From Crateriforma spongiae (GTDB lineage Bacteria; Planctomycetota; Planctomycetia; Pirellulales; Pirellulaceae): a DNA stretch of 64,000 nucleotides. The notes beneath the pieces are model-generated. The model was not told where the DNA came from, searched no databases, and was given only the letters and a program-made list of their open reading frames with translations. The translations under genes and the position numbers were made by a program. Positions 20,245-28,942 of this stretch are shown here, in pieces (the stretch's first letter is position 1; each line of letters opens with the position of its first letter). The stretch spans positions 124,001-188,000 of the forward strand of contig NZ_JAAXMS010000010.1 of NCBI RefSeq assembly GCF_012290005.1, read 5' to 3'.

Positions 20245-20577
20245 TCACGCGGCCATTGCCGAGCAACTTTCTTGACATGCTCGACAGGCATCGACGCACT
20301 GTTCCATGCCGCCGATCTGTTCGCAACTGTCGGCACAAACGCGACAAATGTCTGCACACGCAGCGCAGTACCGGTCATGAAACTCGCTGTGGCGGCTCAT
20401 GAAATCGACGCACGCCTGACACGCGGCGACACAGTCCAGCATGGCTTTGACGTGGTCCTGCTGGACATGCCGCCCACCTTCGGCCAGACAAGTTTCGGTC
20501 AACATTTGGCTGCACGTTGTTTGACAATGTTGGCAGTTTTCAATGCACTGTTGCATCGATGCGGTTGCTTGGCTCAT
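20245..20577 (-). CDS. Cys-rich four-helix-bundle copper-binding protein
   Basis: 110 residues from the ATG at 20577, which has a strong GGGAG ribosome-binding site 10 bases upstream; longer upstream frames lack one. The sequence holds 17 cysteines, mostly in CxxxC and CxxC spacings along helices (CIENCQHCQTTC, CVAACQAC, CAACADICRVC, CVDACRACQESC). This is the pattern of the DUF326 / Csp-type proteins that line the core of a four-helix bundle with Cys and store many Cu(I) ions. There is no signal peptide, so it should act in the cytoplasm. No copper ATPase or regulator gene is adjacent. Confidence 0.88.
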   Translation of the reverse strand: MSQATASMQQCIENCQHCQTTCSQMLTETCLAEGGRHVQQDHVKAMLDCVAACQACVDFMSRHSEFHDRYCAACADICRVCADSCEQIGGMEQCVDACRACQESCSAMAA

Positions 20578-20707
20578 ATGGTTTCTCCCTTCAGAAACGC
20601 GATGGTTGGCTAAAACGTTCGATTGAATTGCCAGTCCAACGGTAGCAAAGGCCATGCCATCCAACACCAAGCAGATCCCAAGAATCCCGTGCGGGCGTTC
20701 GATCCGT

Positions 20708-21115
20708 TCAACCACCGACCGGTGAACAGATCTCGATCAAAAAGCCGTTGGCATCTTTGACGTAGCTGATCGTTTGGCCCCAGGGTTTGTCCGCCGGCGG
20801 TCGGACCGCCACAGCACCGCCTTGGATGGCCCTTTCATACGCCGCTTCGACGTCGTTAGTTACCAACGCGATTTCGATCGCCGGTGGCGAACGATCCGGT
20901 CGAACTTTGGCATAGTCGAACTCGTGCGAATCGGCCAACGTCTCCGATGCAAAAGCCAGTACGGTTTGACCGGTTTCCATTTCCGCATAGTCGTTGCCTT
21001 CGGCGCTGTGTCGAAATCGACATTCCATACCGAATGCGGTTTCATAAAAGCCAATGGTCGATTCGACGTCCCGGACGTACAGAATCACGTAACCCAGTTT
21101 CATTGCGTTTACCAT
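20708..21115 (-). CDS. VOC-superfamily (glyoxalase-like) protein
   Basis: 135 residues with the paired beta-alpha-beta-beta-beta modules of vicinal-oxygen-chelate proteins: YVILYVRDVESTIGFYETAFGM at the front and TNDVEAAYERAIQGGAV plus DANGFLIEI at the back. Glu in the final strand fits the metal-ligand position. VOC enzymes include lyases, dioxygenases and antibiotic-binding proteins; the reaction cannot be set from this. The start codon follows directly on the stop of the upstream DUF1569 gene (TGAATG), suggesting coupled translation; an ATG four codons in is an alternative start. Confidence 0.85.
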   Translation of the reverse strand: MVNAMKLGYVILYVRDVESTIGFYETAFGMECRFRHSAEGNDYAEMETGQTVLAFASETLADSHEFDYAKVRPDRSPPAIEIALVTNDVEAAYERAIQGGAVAVRPPADKPWGQTISYVKDANGFLIEICSPVGG

Positions 21116-21616
21116 TCAAGTATTTGCACCGGAGTCATCCGCATCAGACGGCATTAAAAAGCTTAGGTGGTGGGCCGCATGGATCCACATGAAGTCTTTC
21201 CACCGGTCGACCGGCGGATCTTCCAACAGCGGATAGTCTTTCATGGGGCCCGCAAAGCCCTGGGCCCGCCGCACTGCTGCGATACAGGCGTTGATGACCG
21301 CTTCGTCTTCATCCGCGTCTCCCGCGGCATCCACGTCGGCCGGACGCAACATCTTCAGTGTGGGCGTGCCGGCCGGTAGGCTACGTTTCTTCAGCGCGCG
21401 ATCAAAAGCCCACTGGATCACCGTCTTGCGCAGAATCCATGGAAACCGGAATCCGAATCCGTCCATCCCCCCGGTCATCGTCTTTTCCAAGTGCTCGCAA
21501 ATCTGGGTCAGATTCCAGTTGCCCGCACGCCGGTAACCGTGATGGTGCAAATGCTGGATGTCATCGATGACCGCATCCCCATCGCTGAAGTCTAGCTTTC
21601 GACGTTCGACTTTCAT
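21116..21616 (-). CDS. DUF1569 (DinB-like fold) protein, copy 1
   Basis: 166 residues from the ATG at 21616. It has the DUF1569 pattern: a WNLTQICEHLEKTM segment near residue 35 and a C-terminal WIHAAHHLSFL segment. The conserved His residues in these two segments would form the metal site of a DinB-like four-helix bundle. The function of the family is not known. It is expressed with the VOC gene downstream and faces a second DUF1569 gene (21816-22304) across a 199-base divergent spacer; the two proteins share the same segment order, so they look like diverged paralogues. Confidence 0.85.
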   Translation of the reverse strand: MKVERRKLDFSDGDAVIDDIQHLHHHGYRRAGNWNLTQICEHLEKTMTGGMDGFGFRFPWILRKTVIQWAFDRALKKRSLPAGTPTLKMLRPADVDAAGDADEDEAVINACIAAVRRAQGFAGPMKDYPLLEDPPVDRWKDFMWIHAAHHLSFLMPSDADDSGANT

Positions 21617-21815
21617 GAAGCACCTAGTTTTCGGGACGACTTTGGTCGCAACAACTGCATCGGCATTGCAAAGAATCCGACCGGCCAGCGAATAGTAAGG
21701 CGTTGATCCAACACCAATTGATTTCGACCGGATTCGACGCAGCACGCTCGATCTTGGTCGACCGATGCTGGCAACGGACCATCTTTGTAACCTTCTGGGT
21801 GGTGATAAACCGACA

Positions 21816-22304
21816 ATGAACAAGGCAGCCGAGATGAATGAGCTAAGAAAATTACAGTTCGATGACCTGGAGGACGCCACCAACGAAGCAACGCGACTGC
21901 TGCAAACCGGTTATCGGGCGAAAGGTCGATGGACACTGGGCCAGATTTGTCGCCACCTGCGACTGGTCCAAGATCCCAGCATTGACGGCTATCCACGGTG
22001 GATGTCGGCGTTCGCTTTTCTGCGTCCGGTGATGCGACGTACCCTGTTGCCGAAGATTTTGACCACCGATTCACCACGCGGGATTCCGACGTCGCCGCCA
22101 TTTCAACCCGGCGCTGACCTGGACGATGCATCGGAGGTGGAACGATTTGCCGCCAGCGTTGTTCGTTTGAAAAACCACAACGGACCTTTCGCACCCCACC
22201 CCGCTTTCGGCAAACTGGAACGCGAGCGTCTGTTACAAGTCCACACCGCTCACGCGGCTCACCATTTGCGATTCCTGGATCCCGATGAACCCAACGCCCA
22301 CTGA
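21816..22304 (+). CDS. DUF1569 (DinB-like fold) protein, copy 2
   Basis: 162 residues from the ATG at 21816 (an ATG at 21834 is also possible). It shares the layout of the gene at 21116: a KLQFDDLEDATNEATRLLQ start, the WTLGQICRHLRLVQD segment and the C-terminal VHTAHAAHHLRFL segment. The His-rich motifs at both ends suit a metal-binding helical bundle. It is transcribed away from copy 1, and its 3' end overlaps the start of the HD-domain gene by 20 bases, which suggests an operon with that gene. Confidence 0.83.
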   Translation: MNKAAEMNELRKLQFDDLEDATNEATRLLQTGYRAKGRWTLGQICRHLRLVQDPSIDGYPRWMSAFAFLRPVMRRTLLPKILTTDSPRGIPTSPPFQPGADLDDASEVERFAASVVRLKNHNGPFAPHPAFGKLERERLLQVHTAHAAHHLRFLDPDEPNAH

Positions 22305-22971
22305 TGGATCAATGCCCGTGGATCGGCCATCGGTGGTCCGGCAAGTACGCGACATCGTCATTGACCGCATGTCAGGCCAGGGTGCCGGACACGATGCCGA
22401 CCACGTGCTGCGGGTCTGGCGAACGGCACGTTGGATCCAACGTCAAACCGGCGGAGAAGCCTTTGTGGTGGAATTGGCCGCGTTGTTGCACGACATCGGC
22501 GACGCAAAATTTCACCAGGGAATCGAACGCAGCGGCGTGCTGTCAAAGCACATTTTGGCGACCTTTTCAGTGCCCGAGGACGTCGTCGAGCAGGTGGTTC
22601 ACATTGTCGACAATATTTCGTTTCGCAAAGCCGCCGATCCGAACACCCTGTCGATCGAAGCGAAAATCGTGCAAGACGCCGATCGATTGGACGCGCTGGG
22701 TGCGATCGGAATCGTGCGGACGATCGAATATGGCGCGGTCAAAGGCCAACCGTTTCATCGCCCGGGATGCGACGATCATTCCAAATCGGGTATCGGCCAT
22801 TTTCACGAAAAGCTGTTCAAGCTGCGTGGCCTGTTGAATACCGAAGCCGCCAAACAGATCGCCGAAGAACGCGAAACGTTCATGCGAGACTTCTTGGCGC
22901 AGTTCCTTGCCGAATGCGACACCGCCGGCGATGATGGTGAAACCGGCGTCACCGATCCGACGGACGCCTAA
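22285..22971 (+). CDS. HD-domain metal-dependent phosphohydrolase
   Basis: 228 residues. The HD metal site is spelled by GHDADHVLRVW (first His), LLHDIGD (His-Asp) and VQDADRLDALGAIGI (final Asp), the order seen in YedJ/YpgQ-like phosphohydrolases. These often cleave nucleotides or related phosphates. The start at 22285 overlaps the DUF1569 gene; a second ATG at 22312 lies after that gene's stop and would shorten the protein by nine residues. The stop overlaps the convergent VKOR gene by four bases. The physiological substrate is unknown. Confidence 0.88.
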   Translation: MNPTPTDGSMPVDRPSVVRQVRDIVIDRMSGQGAGHDADHVLRVWRTARWIQRQTGGEAFVVELAALLHDIGDAKFHQGIERSGVLSKHILATFSVPEDVVEQVVHIVDNISFRKAADPNTLSIEAKIVQDADRLDALGAIGIVRTIEYGAVKGQPFHRPGCDDHSKSGIGHFHEKLFKLRGLLNTEAAKQIAEERETFMRDFLAQFLAECDTAGDDGETGVTDPTDA

Positions 22972-24587
22972 CGCAGGTTTTGCTTGACCAAGTTGGTGAT
23001 CGTCGAACCGCTGCTAATTTCGCCGACCACGGTCGTCCGCGGAAAGACAAGCTTTGGCAAGGTTCCGGCGCCCGATTCTTTGTACAAAAACACCGTCTTG
23101 GCGATGTAATCCGACGGGGTCTTGCTGGCCATACGTTGATTGAATTGTTCGGCGCCGATCAATTCAATCGCTTTCGCGCGGGCCTCGCCGGCGGACCGCT
23201 GTTGCGACATCAGAAAGTCGTGGAACTGTTGAAACTTTTCGCGATCGGCCAACCAGACCGCGACAGCCATCTTGGCGACGTCACAGCGGTGGGCTCCGGC
23301 GGGATCGTTGCTGGTCGCCGCATCGTTGCACGACCGGTGCAACGGGGTGGGCAGGGCCACGACCGCTAGATCCAAGCCATCTTTCTCCACGGCTTCGCGG
23401 ATTGCTTTGCAGGTCGACCGACAATGGGTGCATGTGTAGTCGAACATGGCGACGACAACGTACTTCGCATCCAGATCACCGTACAACGGCCACTGGGCGA
23501 TGTTCAACTGGCGGCGGCCGGACGAAACCGGAACCAGTCGGGGTTCTTCCTTTTCCTCTTCATCACCATCCGCGGCGACCACACCCATCAGCGAAAACCA
23601 GGGTGATGCGGCGGCCCAAGCGAATCGCCCGCTGTCGGCGGGATGATCAGCAGGCGTTGATGCGGAATCTTGAACCGGAGCGTTGAAGACCGGCGGACCG
23701 TTCGCGGGCGCTTCGAAGACGGGCAGTTCGTCGGCGGGCGACTGGGCGGGTTCTGCGTCGTCGACCGCCGGGGCATCAAATACACCGGGTGCCGATTCGG
23801 CCGGAGCATCAAAGACGCCGGGTGCCGAAAAGACATCGTCACCCCCTGCAGATCCAGGCGCGTCAAAGGTCGCCGGTGCACCGAAGACATCGTCGGACGT
23901 CTGTCCCGGTTCGGTCAGCAAGGGCGGCAATTCGTCATGGGTTTCAATGCGGAACGTCTGCGGCGGCTCCGATTGCCACTGGATCAGTGTCAACGTTCCA
24001 ACCGCGGCGACCCCCATGGCGGTCACCATCAACAGCCGTTTCCAGGGCAGCCGCAATCCCGGAACCACCACCAAAGTGGTCAGCGCGCTGCACGCATGAG
24101 TGGTGCAGCAGTAGAAGCAAAATTTTTGCATGTAGAACTGCAAAGCCACGAACCAGATGGCCGATACCGTTGCCGTCATCAGCAAGAAGGCCAGGGCACT
24201 GCGCTGCAGCAGCGACGCCCGCGGCGACAACGTGCCGGCGGCCAACAGTCCCAAGACGGCGATGTAGACCCCCGCGGCGAACAGGCCGACGGGCAACCCG
24301 AAGACTTTCGACCAACGGCTGGTCAGCACGTGATTGCAATCAAACGTGCTGCCGTCACAGCCGGCGACGGTCGAACCGGTCAATCCCGACCAAGCCAAAT
24401 ACAAACTGAGAACCAGACCGCTGAATGCCAATAAACAGGCGACTGCGACCACGGCGATGTGAAACCGCTTGGCCCACATCGGTGCTGACAGGGCGGACGG
24501 GGAAAATTCCGGGGCAGGGCTTGGCCTTCCTGGCATCATGGTGTCTTTCTCTTGGGAAAGGGAGCCAAGGTTGCGGTGGGACGACAT
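22968..24587 (-). CDS. VKOR-thioredoxin fusion (disulfide-forming membrane enzyme)
   Basis: 539 residues. Part one is a vitamin K epoxide reductase domain with four to five membrane helices (about 40-205). The loop cysteines are Cys77 and Cys84 and the redox pair is FCFYC (Cys157, Cys160). A Pro/Ala/Asp-rich linker (about 232-305) repeats the unit FxAP at least seven times. Part two is a DsbA/thioredoxin-like domain with the active site FDYTCTHC (Cys386, Cys389). Such fusions carry electrons from a periplasmic thiol oxidase to quinone, driving disulfide bond formation outside the inner membrane. The ATG at 24587 is used; an ATG pair at 24536-24539 has a better purine-rich site upstream and may be the real start. 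It lies downstream of the sigma factor gene on the same strand. Confidence 0.88.
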   Translation of the reverse strand: MSSHRNLGSLSQEKDTMMPGRPSPAPEFSPSALSAPMWAKRFHIAVVAVACLLAFSGLVLSLYLAWSGLTGSTVAGCDGSTFDCNHVLTSRWSKVFGLPVGLFAAGVYIAVLGLLAAGTLSPRASLLQRSALAFLLMTATVSAIWFVALQFYMQKFCFYCCTTHACSALTTLVVVPGLRLPWKRLLMVTAMGVAAVGTLTLIQWQSEPPQTFRIETHDELPPLLTEPGQTSDDVFGAPATFDAPGSAGGDDVFSAPGVFDAPAESAPGVFDAPAVDDAEPAQSPADELPVFEAPANGPPVFNAPVQDSASTPADHPADSGRFAWAAASPWFSLMGVVAADGDEEEKEEPRLVPVSSGRRQLNIAQWPLYGDLDAKYVVVAMFDYTCTHCRSTCKAIREAVEKDGLDLAVVALPTPLHRSCNDAATSNDPAGAHRCDVAKMAVAVWLADREKFQQFHDFLMSQQRSAGEARAKAIELIGAEQFNQRMASKTPSDYIAKTVFLYKESGAGTLPKLVFPRTTVVGEISSGSTITNLVKQNLR

Positions 24588-24714
24588 GGTGTAACTCGCG
24601 CAGTGAAACGGGAGTCTCGCAGACCGCTATCGGCGAGATCAAGTGGAACACAACAGAAAATCGGCGGCCGGCCCCGATGTCGGCCCACCGATGTTTCCTT
24701 TGCGTCATCGGCCG

Positions 24715-26409
24715 TTAGGCGCTTCCCAGTTCAACGTCGATCCGTTCTTCGTCGGCGGCTTCACGCAGTTTCACCAACGCTCGGGCTTCCAGTTGGCGAA
24801 TTCTTTCCTTCGTCACACCCATCTTTTCGCCGACTTCTTTCAGGGTCAGCGGTTCGCTGCCGCGTCCCAGGCCGAAGCGGGCGGAAATGATCTGCTGTTC
24901 CCTTTCGTCCAAGCGATTCAGGATCTTCGACAGTTCGCGTTTGCGTCGCAGGTGCGCCGATTCTTCCACGTACGGGTCCATGCGGTCGTCCTGACGCAGC
25001 AAGAACAGTTCTTCGGTGGTCGTTCGAAAACGGTCCCGATGCTTGAACTCGCTGGGAATCGTGCGGGCGAAGTTTTTCATGATCGCCCACGACGCATAGG
25101 TGCTGAACTTGTTTCCACGCGAGTAGTCAAACTTTTCCACCGCGCGGATCAGTGACATGTTGCCGTCGCTGATCAACGTGAACAGGTCATCGACCTTGGC
25201 CACGTGTCGTTTGGCGATCGAAACCACCAAACGAAGGTTGCTTTGCACAATCAGGTTTTTCACCTTCACGGCTTCTTCATACAGTTTATTGATGCGATCG
25301 ATTCGCTCGGTCTTGGACATCGAATCGTCGCTGCTCCAGCGGTTGTCGGACAATTGTTCCCGCAACCGGCTGGCCTTGTGCTTCAGATAATTCATCTTGC
25401 GGAACAGGTGGTATTCCTGTTCGCGGGTCAGCAGTGGCACGTCGTAAAGAGCGGCCAGATAGCTGGGCAGATCGGCGGGCGGACGCACTTTGCGCGCGGC
25501 CTTGGCCGGTTCAGGCGTTTCGCCCAAGAATTCCGCTTCGCGGCCGGGTTGGTCAAAGTCTTCGTTGTAAATGTAGTCCAGCGGCAGTTCGAAAACGCAC
25601 TGCACGCGAACATCCAACAGCAACCGGTTGATGCTGGCGCGGGACCGGTTGAACCGCTTGCAAAGCTGGCTGACGGTCATGCCTTGGCTGTGCAATCGGA
25701 ACAGCGTCCGCTTGTCGTCGTCGGTCAGCGTGTCGCGGTGGCTGGGGAAAATCGCCAGCGACTTGTGATCGGCGTCGAAGTTCTTCAGCGTGTAGCGGAT
25801 CGTTTCCGGACTGCGTCCCATCTGTTCGGCGATTTGCCGGGTCACTTCGGCCGGCGTTGCACCGCCTTCGACCAATTGACGTGCCCGTTCGACGATCTCG
25901 CTTTTCTCTTCATCACTCAGCTGGCTGAAACGTTCACCGCGGCGAACCTTTTCTCGGTTCTGTTGGCTGAAGTGTTCGATGCTGGTGTGCAGGAAACCGA
26001 CGCGTTTGCGTCCGTCGACGACATATTTCCGGCTGACCAGGCCGGCGTTTCGCCAGCGGCTAATTGTCTTGGTGGATACACGGAACATCCGTGCCAGGTC
26101 CTTCAGCGTGTGGACCGGCTGGGCGACTTGTTCGACCGGGATCTCGGCTGCTTCGGTCAAGTCTTCGATCATTTGCCGCAAGTCATGTCGCAGGTCGACG
26201 CCGGCGATGTTGTGACGGCTGGGATTTTCCGGCCGAAACTTGGTCAAACGAAAGTAGACAAAGTCGTACGCGTACTGACGGTCTTCGGTGACGTCATTGT
26301 GCAGCGACTCCGCGGCATCCGCCAATTCCGACTTATTCGCCTTGGGCGAAAAGCGGATCAGTTGGTCACGAAGTTCCTTGACTTTTGCGTCGCGATAAGT
26401 CGTATGCAT
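24715..26409 (-). CDS. Sigma-70 family factor with extra N-terminal helix-turn-helix domains
   Basis: 564 residues from the ATG at 26409, fixed by GGGAGGA eight bases upstream. C-terminal half: region 1.2 (about 313-350), region 2 (about 384-452, with NLRLVVSIAKRHV and FSTYASWAIMKNFAR) and region 4 (about 490-555, GVTKERIRQLEARAL). Region 2 and region 4 are joined by only about 37 residues, so region 3 appears to be missing. The N-terminal half holds a MerR/excisionase-like helix-turn-helix (TLKDLARMFRVSTKTISRWR, 101-120) and one or two homeodomain-like helix-turn-helices (180-210 and 236-265). It resembles group 1/2 sigma factors in regions 2 and 4 but is built differently. It is likely a global sigma factor of planctomycetes; whether it is essential is unknown. 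Confidence 0.85.
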   Translation of the reverse strand: MHTTYRDAKVKELRDQLIRFSPKANKSELADAAESLHNDVTEDRQYAYDFVYFRLTKFRPENPSRHNIAGVDLRHDLRQMIEDLTEAAEIPVEQVAQPVHTLKDLARMFRVSTKTISRWRNAGLVSRKYVVDGRKRVGFLHTSIEHFSQQNREKVRRGERFSQLSDEEKSEIVERARQLVEGGATPAEVTRQIAEQMGRSPETIRYTLKNFDADHKSLAIFPSHRDTLTDDDKRTLFRLHSQGMTVSQLCKRFNRSRASINRLLLDVRVQCVFELPLDYIYNEDFDQPGREAEFLGETPEPAKAARKVRPPADLPSYLAALYDVPLLTREQEYHLFRKMNYLKHKASRLREQLSDNRWSSDDSMSKTERIDRINKLYEEAVKVKNLIVQSNLRLVVSIAKRHVAKVDDLFTLISDGNMSLIRAVEKFDYSRGNKFSTYASWAIMKNFARTIPSEFKHRDRFRTTTEELFLLRQDDRMDPYVEESAHLRRKRELSKILNRLDEREQQIISARFGLGRGSEPLTLKEVGEKMGVTKERIRQLEARALVKLREAADEERIDVELGSA

Positions 26410-27111
26410 CGCGGTATCCTCCCAGTGCTGCGATCGGTAACGAAAGCGAATTTCCATGCGACCCCGGCGGGCCGCTCGTTCCAACCACAAATGTTTCCCG
26501 GGGACCATCCGAATCCGGTGGACGGTACGGGGGTGGGCGACTCCTTGTCGCCCGCCTCATTAAAACCTACGCGTCAAGCGTCGGGTGTGGCCTGTTTTCC
26601 AGTATCTGACACGGCTGTGACACGTCTGGTCACACTCTTTGCACCACTAATGGGGGTGTAAGCCCGACATGGCTGCCAATCGGACTGAAAAACTGTCCGG
26701 TGAGATGAGTAGAAAATTTGGGGCCAAAACCAAAAAATATTTTCCCTTTGCCCTCACCATCCGACGCGTCGCTCGCGTTTTCATGCCGCTTTGGACAGAA
26801 AACTCGACCGACGGGTTCATCGGTGGGGCCCGGTTTACCGCCCAGATGTCTTGAAACTTTTCCAAGTCGTTGCAACTTTTTCCAGTCTCATTCCGAGACA
26901 TCCTGTTCAAATTTCGCACAGTGTGAAGCAGGCGATTGAGCGACCACAGCGGTCTCCCCACGATCAGGGGAAGCAAGACCAAGCAGGCAAAATCGATTCA
27001 ACCCGATCAACCGGTCTGGACGATTGAACTGGGGTAACCGCAGGACCGCCGCGCCCCATCACGCGGGCGGCGCGTCCAGACCTGTCGCCCTGAAAACGTG
27101 GATTGCCGAAC
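26410..27111. other. 702-base gap between divergent genes
   Basis: This region lies between the minus-strand sigma factor gene and a plus-strand exported protein, so it should contain the sigma factor promoter. Frames here are short and overlap on both strands with no domain content. It contains an imperfect GC hairpin (GGGCGAC ... GTCGCCC, about 26536-26553) and an AT-rich patch near 26715-26750. I see no tRNA or known riboswitch. Confidence 0.45.
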
Positions 27112-28728
27112 ATGTCGTCACGTCCGTCACTGCCCCCAACGTCCACGCCCCGCGCTTCCACCGATGGTCGAGCCGTCACTGATCAGGCCGTCACTGGTGG
27201 GGCCGCGGATCGTCCGGTCGCCGCATCGATCGACCGCCGACGATTCGCCATTGCGACCGCTGCGATGGCGGCGGCTTGCATCGGTCGGACGTCCGATGCG
27301 GCACCGGCGTCCAAAACGGGGCGGGTTTCGCTGGTCGAAAACCCCGACTTGGATTTGTTCCGCGTCCGCTTGGCGATCAACGTTCAGGGGAACGTGAATT
27401 TGCCGTCCGACCCGCTGGTGTCCAAACGCAGCATGACGAAGCTGCCGATCCAAAGCGACGCGGTCTTTGATTACGAAGAGCGTTACCGGTGGCCGACCGA
27501 TGCGAAACCAGGTTCGCCGGTGATGGGGCTGGAACGGTATTACCACGAAGCGGTCAGTTCCGGCACGCTGAGCAAGAATGATATCTCCTTCGGCTTGCGA
27601 CCGACGGTCCGCCAAACCCTGGTCCGACGCGACATGCTGCCGGAAACCATTTACTGCGGCGACGATTACTTGACCCACGAGGAACTGGGACTGATCCGGA
27701 CGCCTGTTTCAGCGGTCCAGTTGGGCGACCTGTTGCCGCTGACCGCGGTGGCCAAAGGCGATCAGTACGAAGTCAATCGCGGCACGATCGGCAACCTGTT
27801 GAACCTTTCGTCGGTGGATGACGGGAAGGTCGAAAACAAGATCGAAGACATCGACGACGCGATCGCCAAGATCACGATGAGCGGGAAGATCGATGGATCC
27901 ATCGACGGCGTCCCGACATTGGTGCGGCTGGTCGGCAAGATGACGTTTGACCGAAAACAGAACGTCTGCAACTGGTTGGCGTTGGCACTGCACGAGACGC
28001 GGGACATCGGCAAAGCCGAGCCTGGATTCGACGTGCAGGCGAAGATCCGAATGATCCGCCAACCGATGCCGCGGCCGGCCGGGCTGCCCGCCAAACCCGT
28101 GGCGATGGACCTGACACGCCCCGTGCCCGGAAACCAAACCCTGGTGTTGTTGCACAGCGACGCCTTGTCGGTGACGGCGTTGATGGACCGCCGCTGGCGG
28201 ATGATCAGCGACCGCCCCGGCGCGGCAATGATGCGGATGATCGACCAGGAATCCAGCATGGGTCAGTGCAACTTGAAGCCGCTGGTCCGATTGCCCGAAG
28301 GCAAGACGTGGACCTTGGCCCAGTTGCAACAAGACGTGCGACGATCTCTGGGCGACCGGATGACACGTTTCTTGCGAGACGACCGGATGACCAGCCCCGG
28401 TGGCATCGAAACCATGCAGCTGATCGCCGCGGGAACCGTCGAAGGGGTCGAAGTCCGCTGGATCGTCCAACACCATGCCGCGCCCAGCGGACGTCGCCTG
28501 CTGGCCACGTTCACGACCGATGCGGACAGTTTCGACGCCATGGCGGGCAGCGAAGTCCAGCTGGCCAGTACGTTGGAATTCGTCGCTCCGGTTCCCACCG
28601 GGGATGCCGAAGACGACGCAAAAGCCGACCAATCCGGCGATGTCACCCTGGCGGCACCGGAACCTGCGACGAAAGTGGCCGATGCGGGGGCCGCAGATTC
28701 GTTATCGTCGGCAAGCGATTTGCGATGA
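27112..28728 (+). CDS. Exported planctomycete protein of unknown function
   Basis: 538 residues from the ATG at 27112 (a TTG nine bases earlier is in frame). A Tat-like signal, IDRRRFAIATAA, followed by an Ala-rich hydrophobic stretch lies at about residues 40-62, so the protein is probably exported with an unusually long, disordered N-terminal leader. The mature part has repeated beta-strand patterns and no catalytic motif I recognise. The C-terminal 50 residues are Ala/Asp/Glu-rich. It precedes another exported protein by about 214 bases on the same strand. Confidence 0.72.
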   Translation: MSSRPSLPPTSTPRASTDGRAVTDQAVTGGAADRPVAASIDRRRFAIATAAMAAACIGRTSDAAPASKTGRVSLVENPDLDLFRVRLAINVQGNVNLPSDPLVSKRSMTKLPIQSDAVFDYEERYRWPTDAKPGSPVMGLERYYHEAVSSGTLSKNDISFGLRPTVRQTLVRRDMLPETIYCGDDYLTHEELGLIRTPVSAVQLGDLLPLTAVAKGDQYEVNRGTIGNLLNLSSVDDGKVENKIEDIDDAIAKITMSGKIDGSIDGVPTLVRLVGKMTFDRKQNVCNWLALALHETRDIGKAEPGFDVQAKIRMIRQPMPRPAGLPAKPVAMDLTRPVPGNQTLVLLHSDALSVTALMDRRWRMISDRPGAAMMRMIDQESSMGQCNLKPLVRLPEGKTWTLAQLQQDVRRSLGDRMTRFLRDDRMTSPGGIETMQLIAAGTVEGVEVRWIVQHHAAPSGRRLLATFTTDADSFDAMAGSEVQLASTLEFVAPVPTGDAEDDAKADQSGDVTLAAPEPATKVADAGAADSLSSASDLR

Positions 28729-28942
28729 TCCCAGGGGGCCGCTCGGGCCGAGGTGTGGAAACCGAATCGGGGTCGATTAGACTGCGGAGTGAAATCTGGA
28801 TCCGAAAGTCCCGTCGATCGGGGCCGACGGGTCAACTGTCGCCCGCTGTGGGGTCGAATCGATCGCCCCGTTCGTCGTGCCCGCTGCGTCGCGTCCACTT
28901 CTCGCTGCCCCTTCTATGGCCCATTTCATTGGGACGTCCCGC

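Noticed and set aside
25204-26661. 485-codon plus-strand frame opposite the sigma factor gene
   Set aside because: Mirror of the sigma factor coding strand; codon pattern and motifs support only the minus strand.
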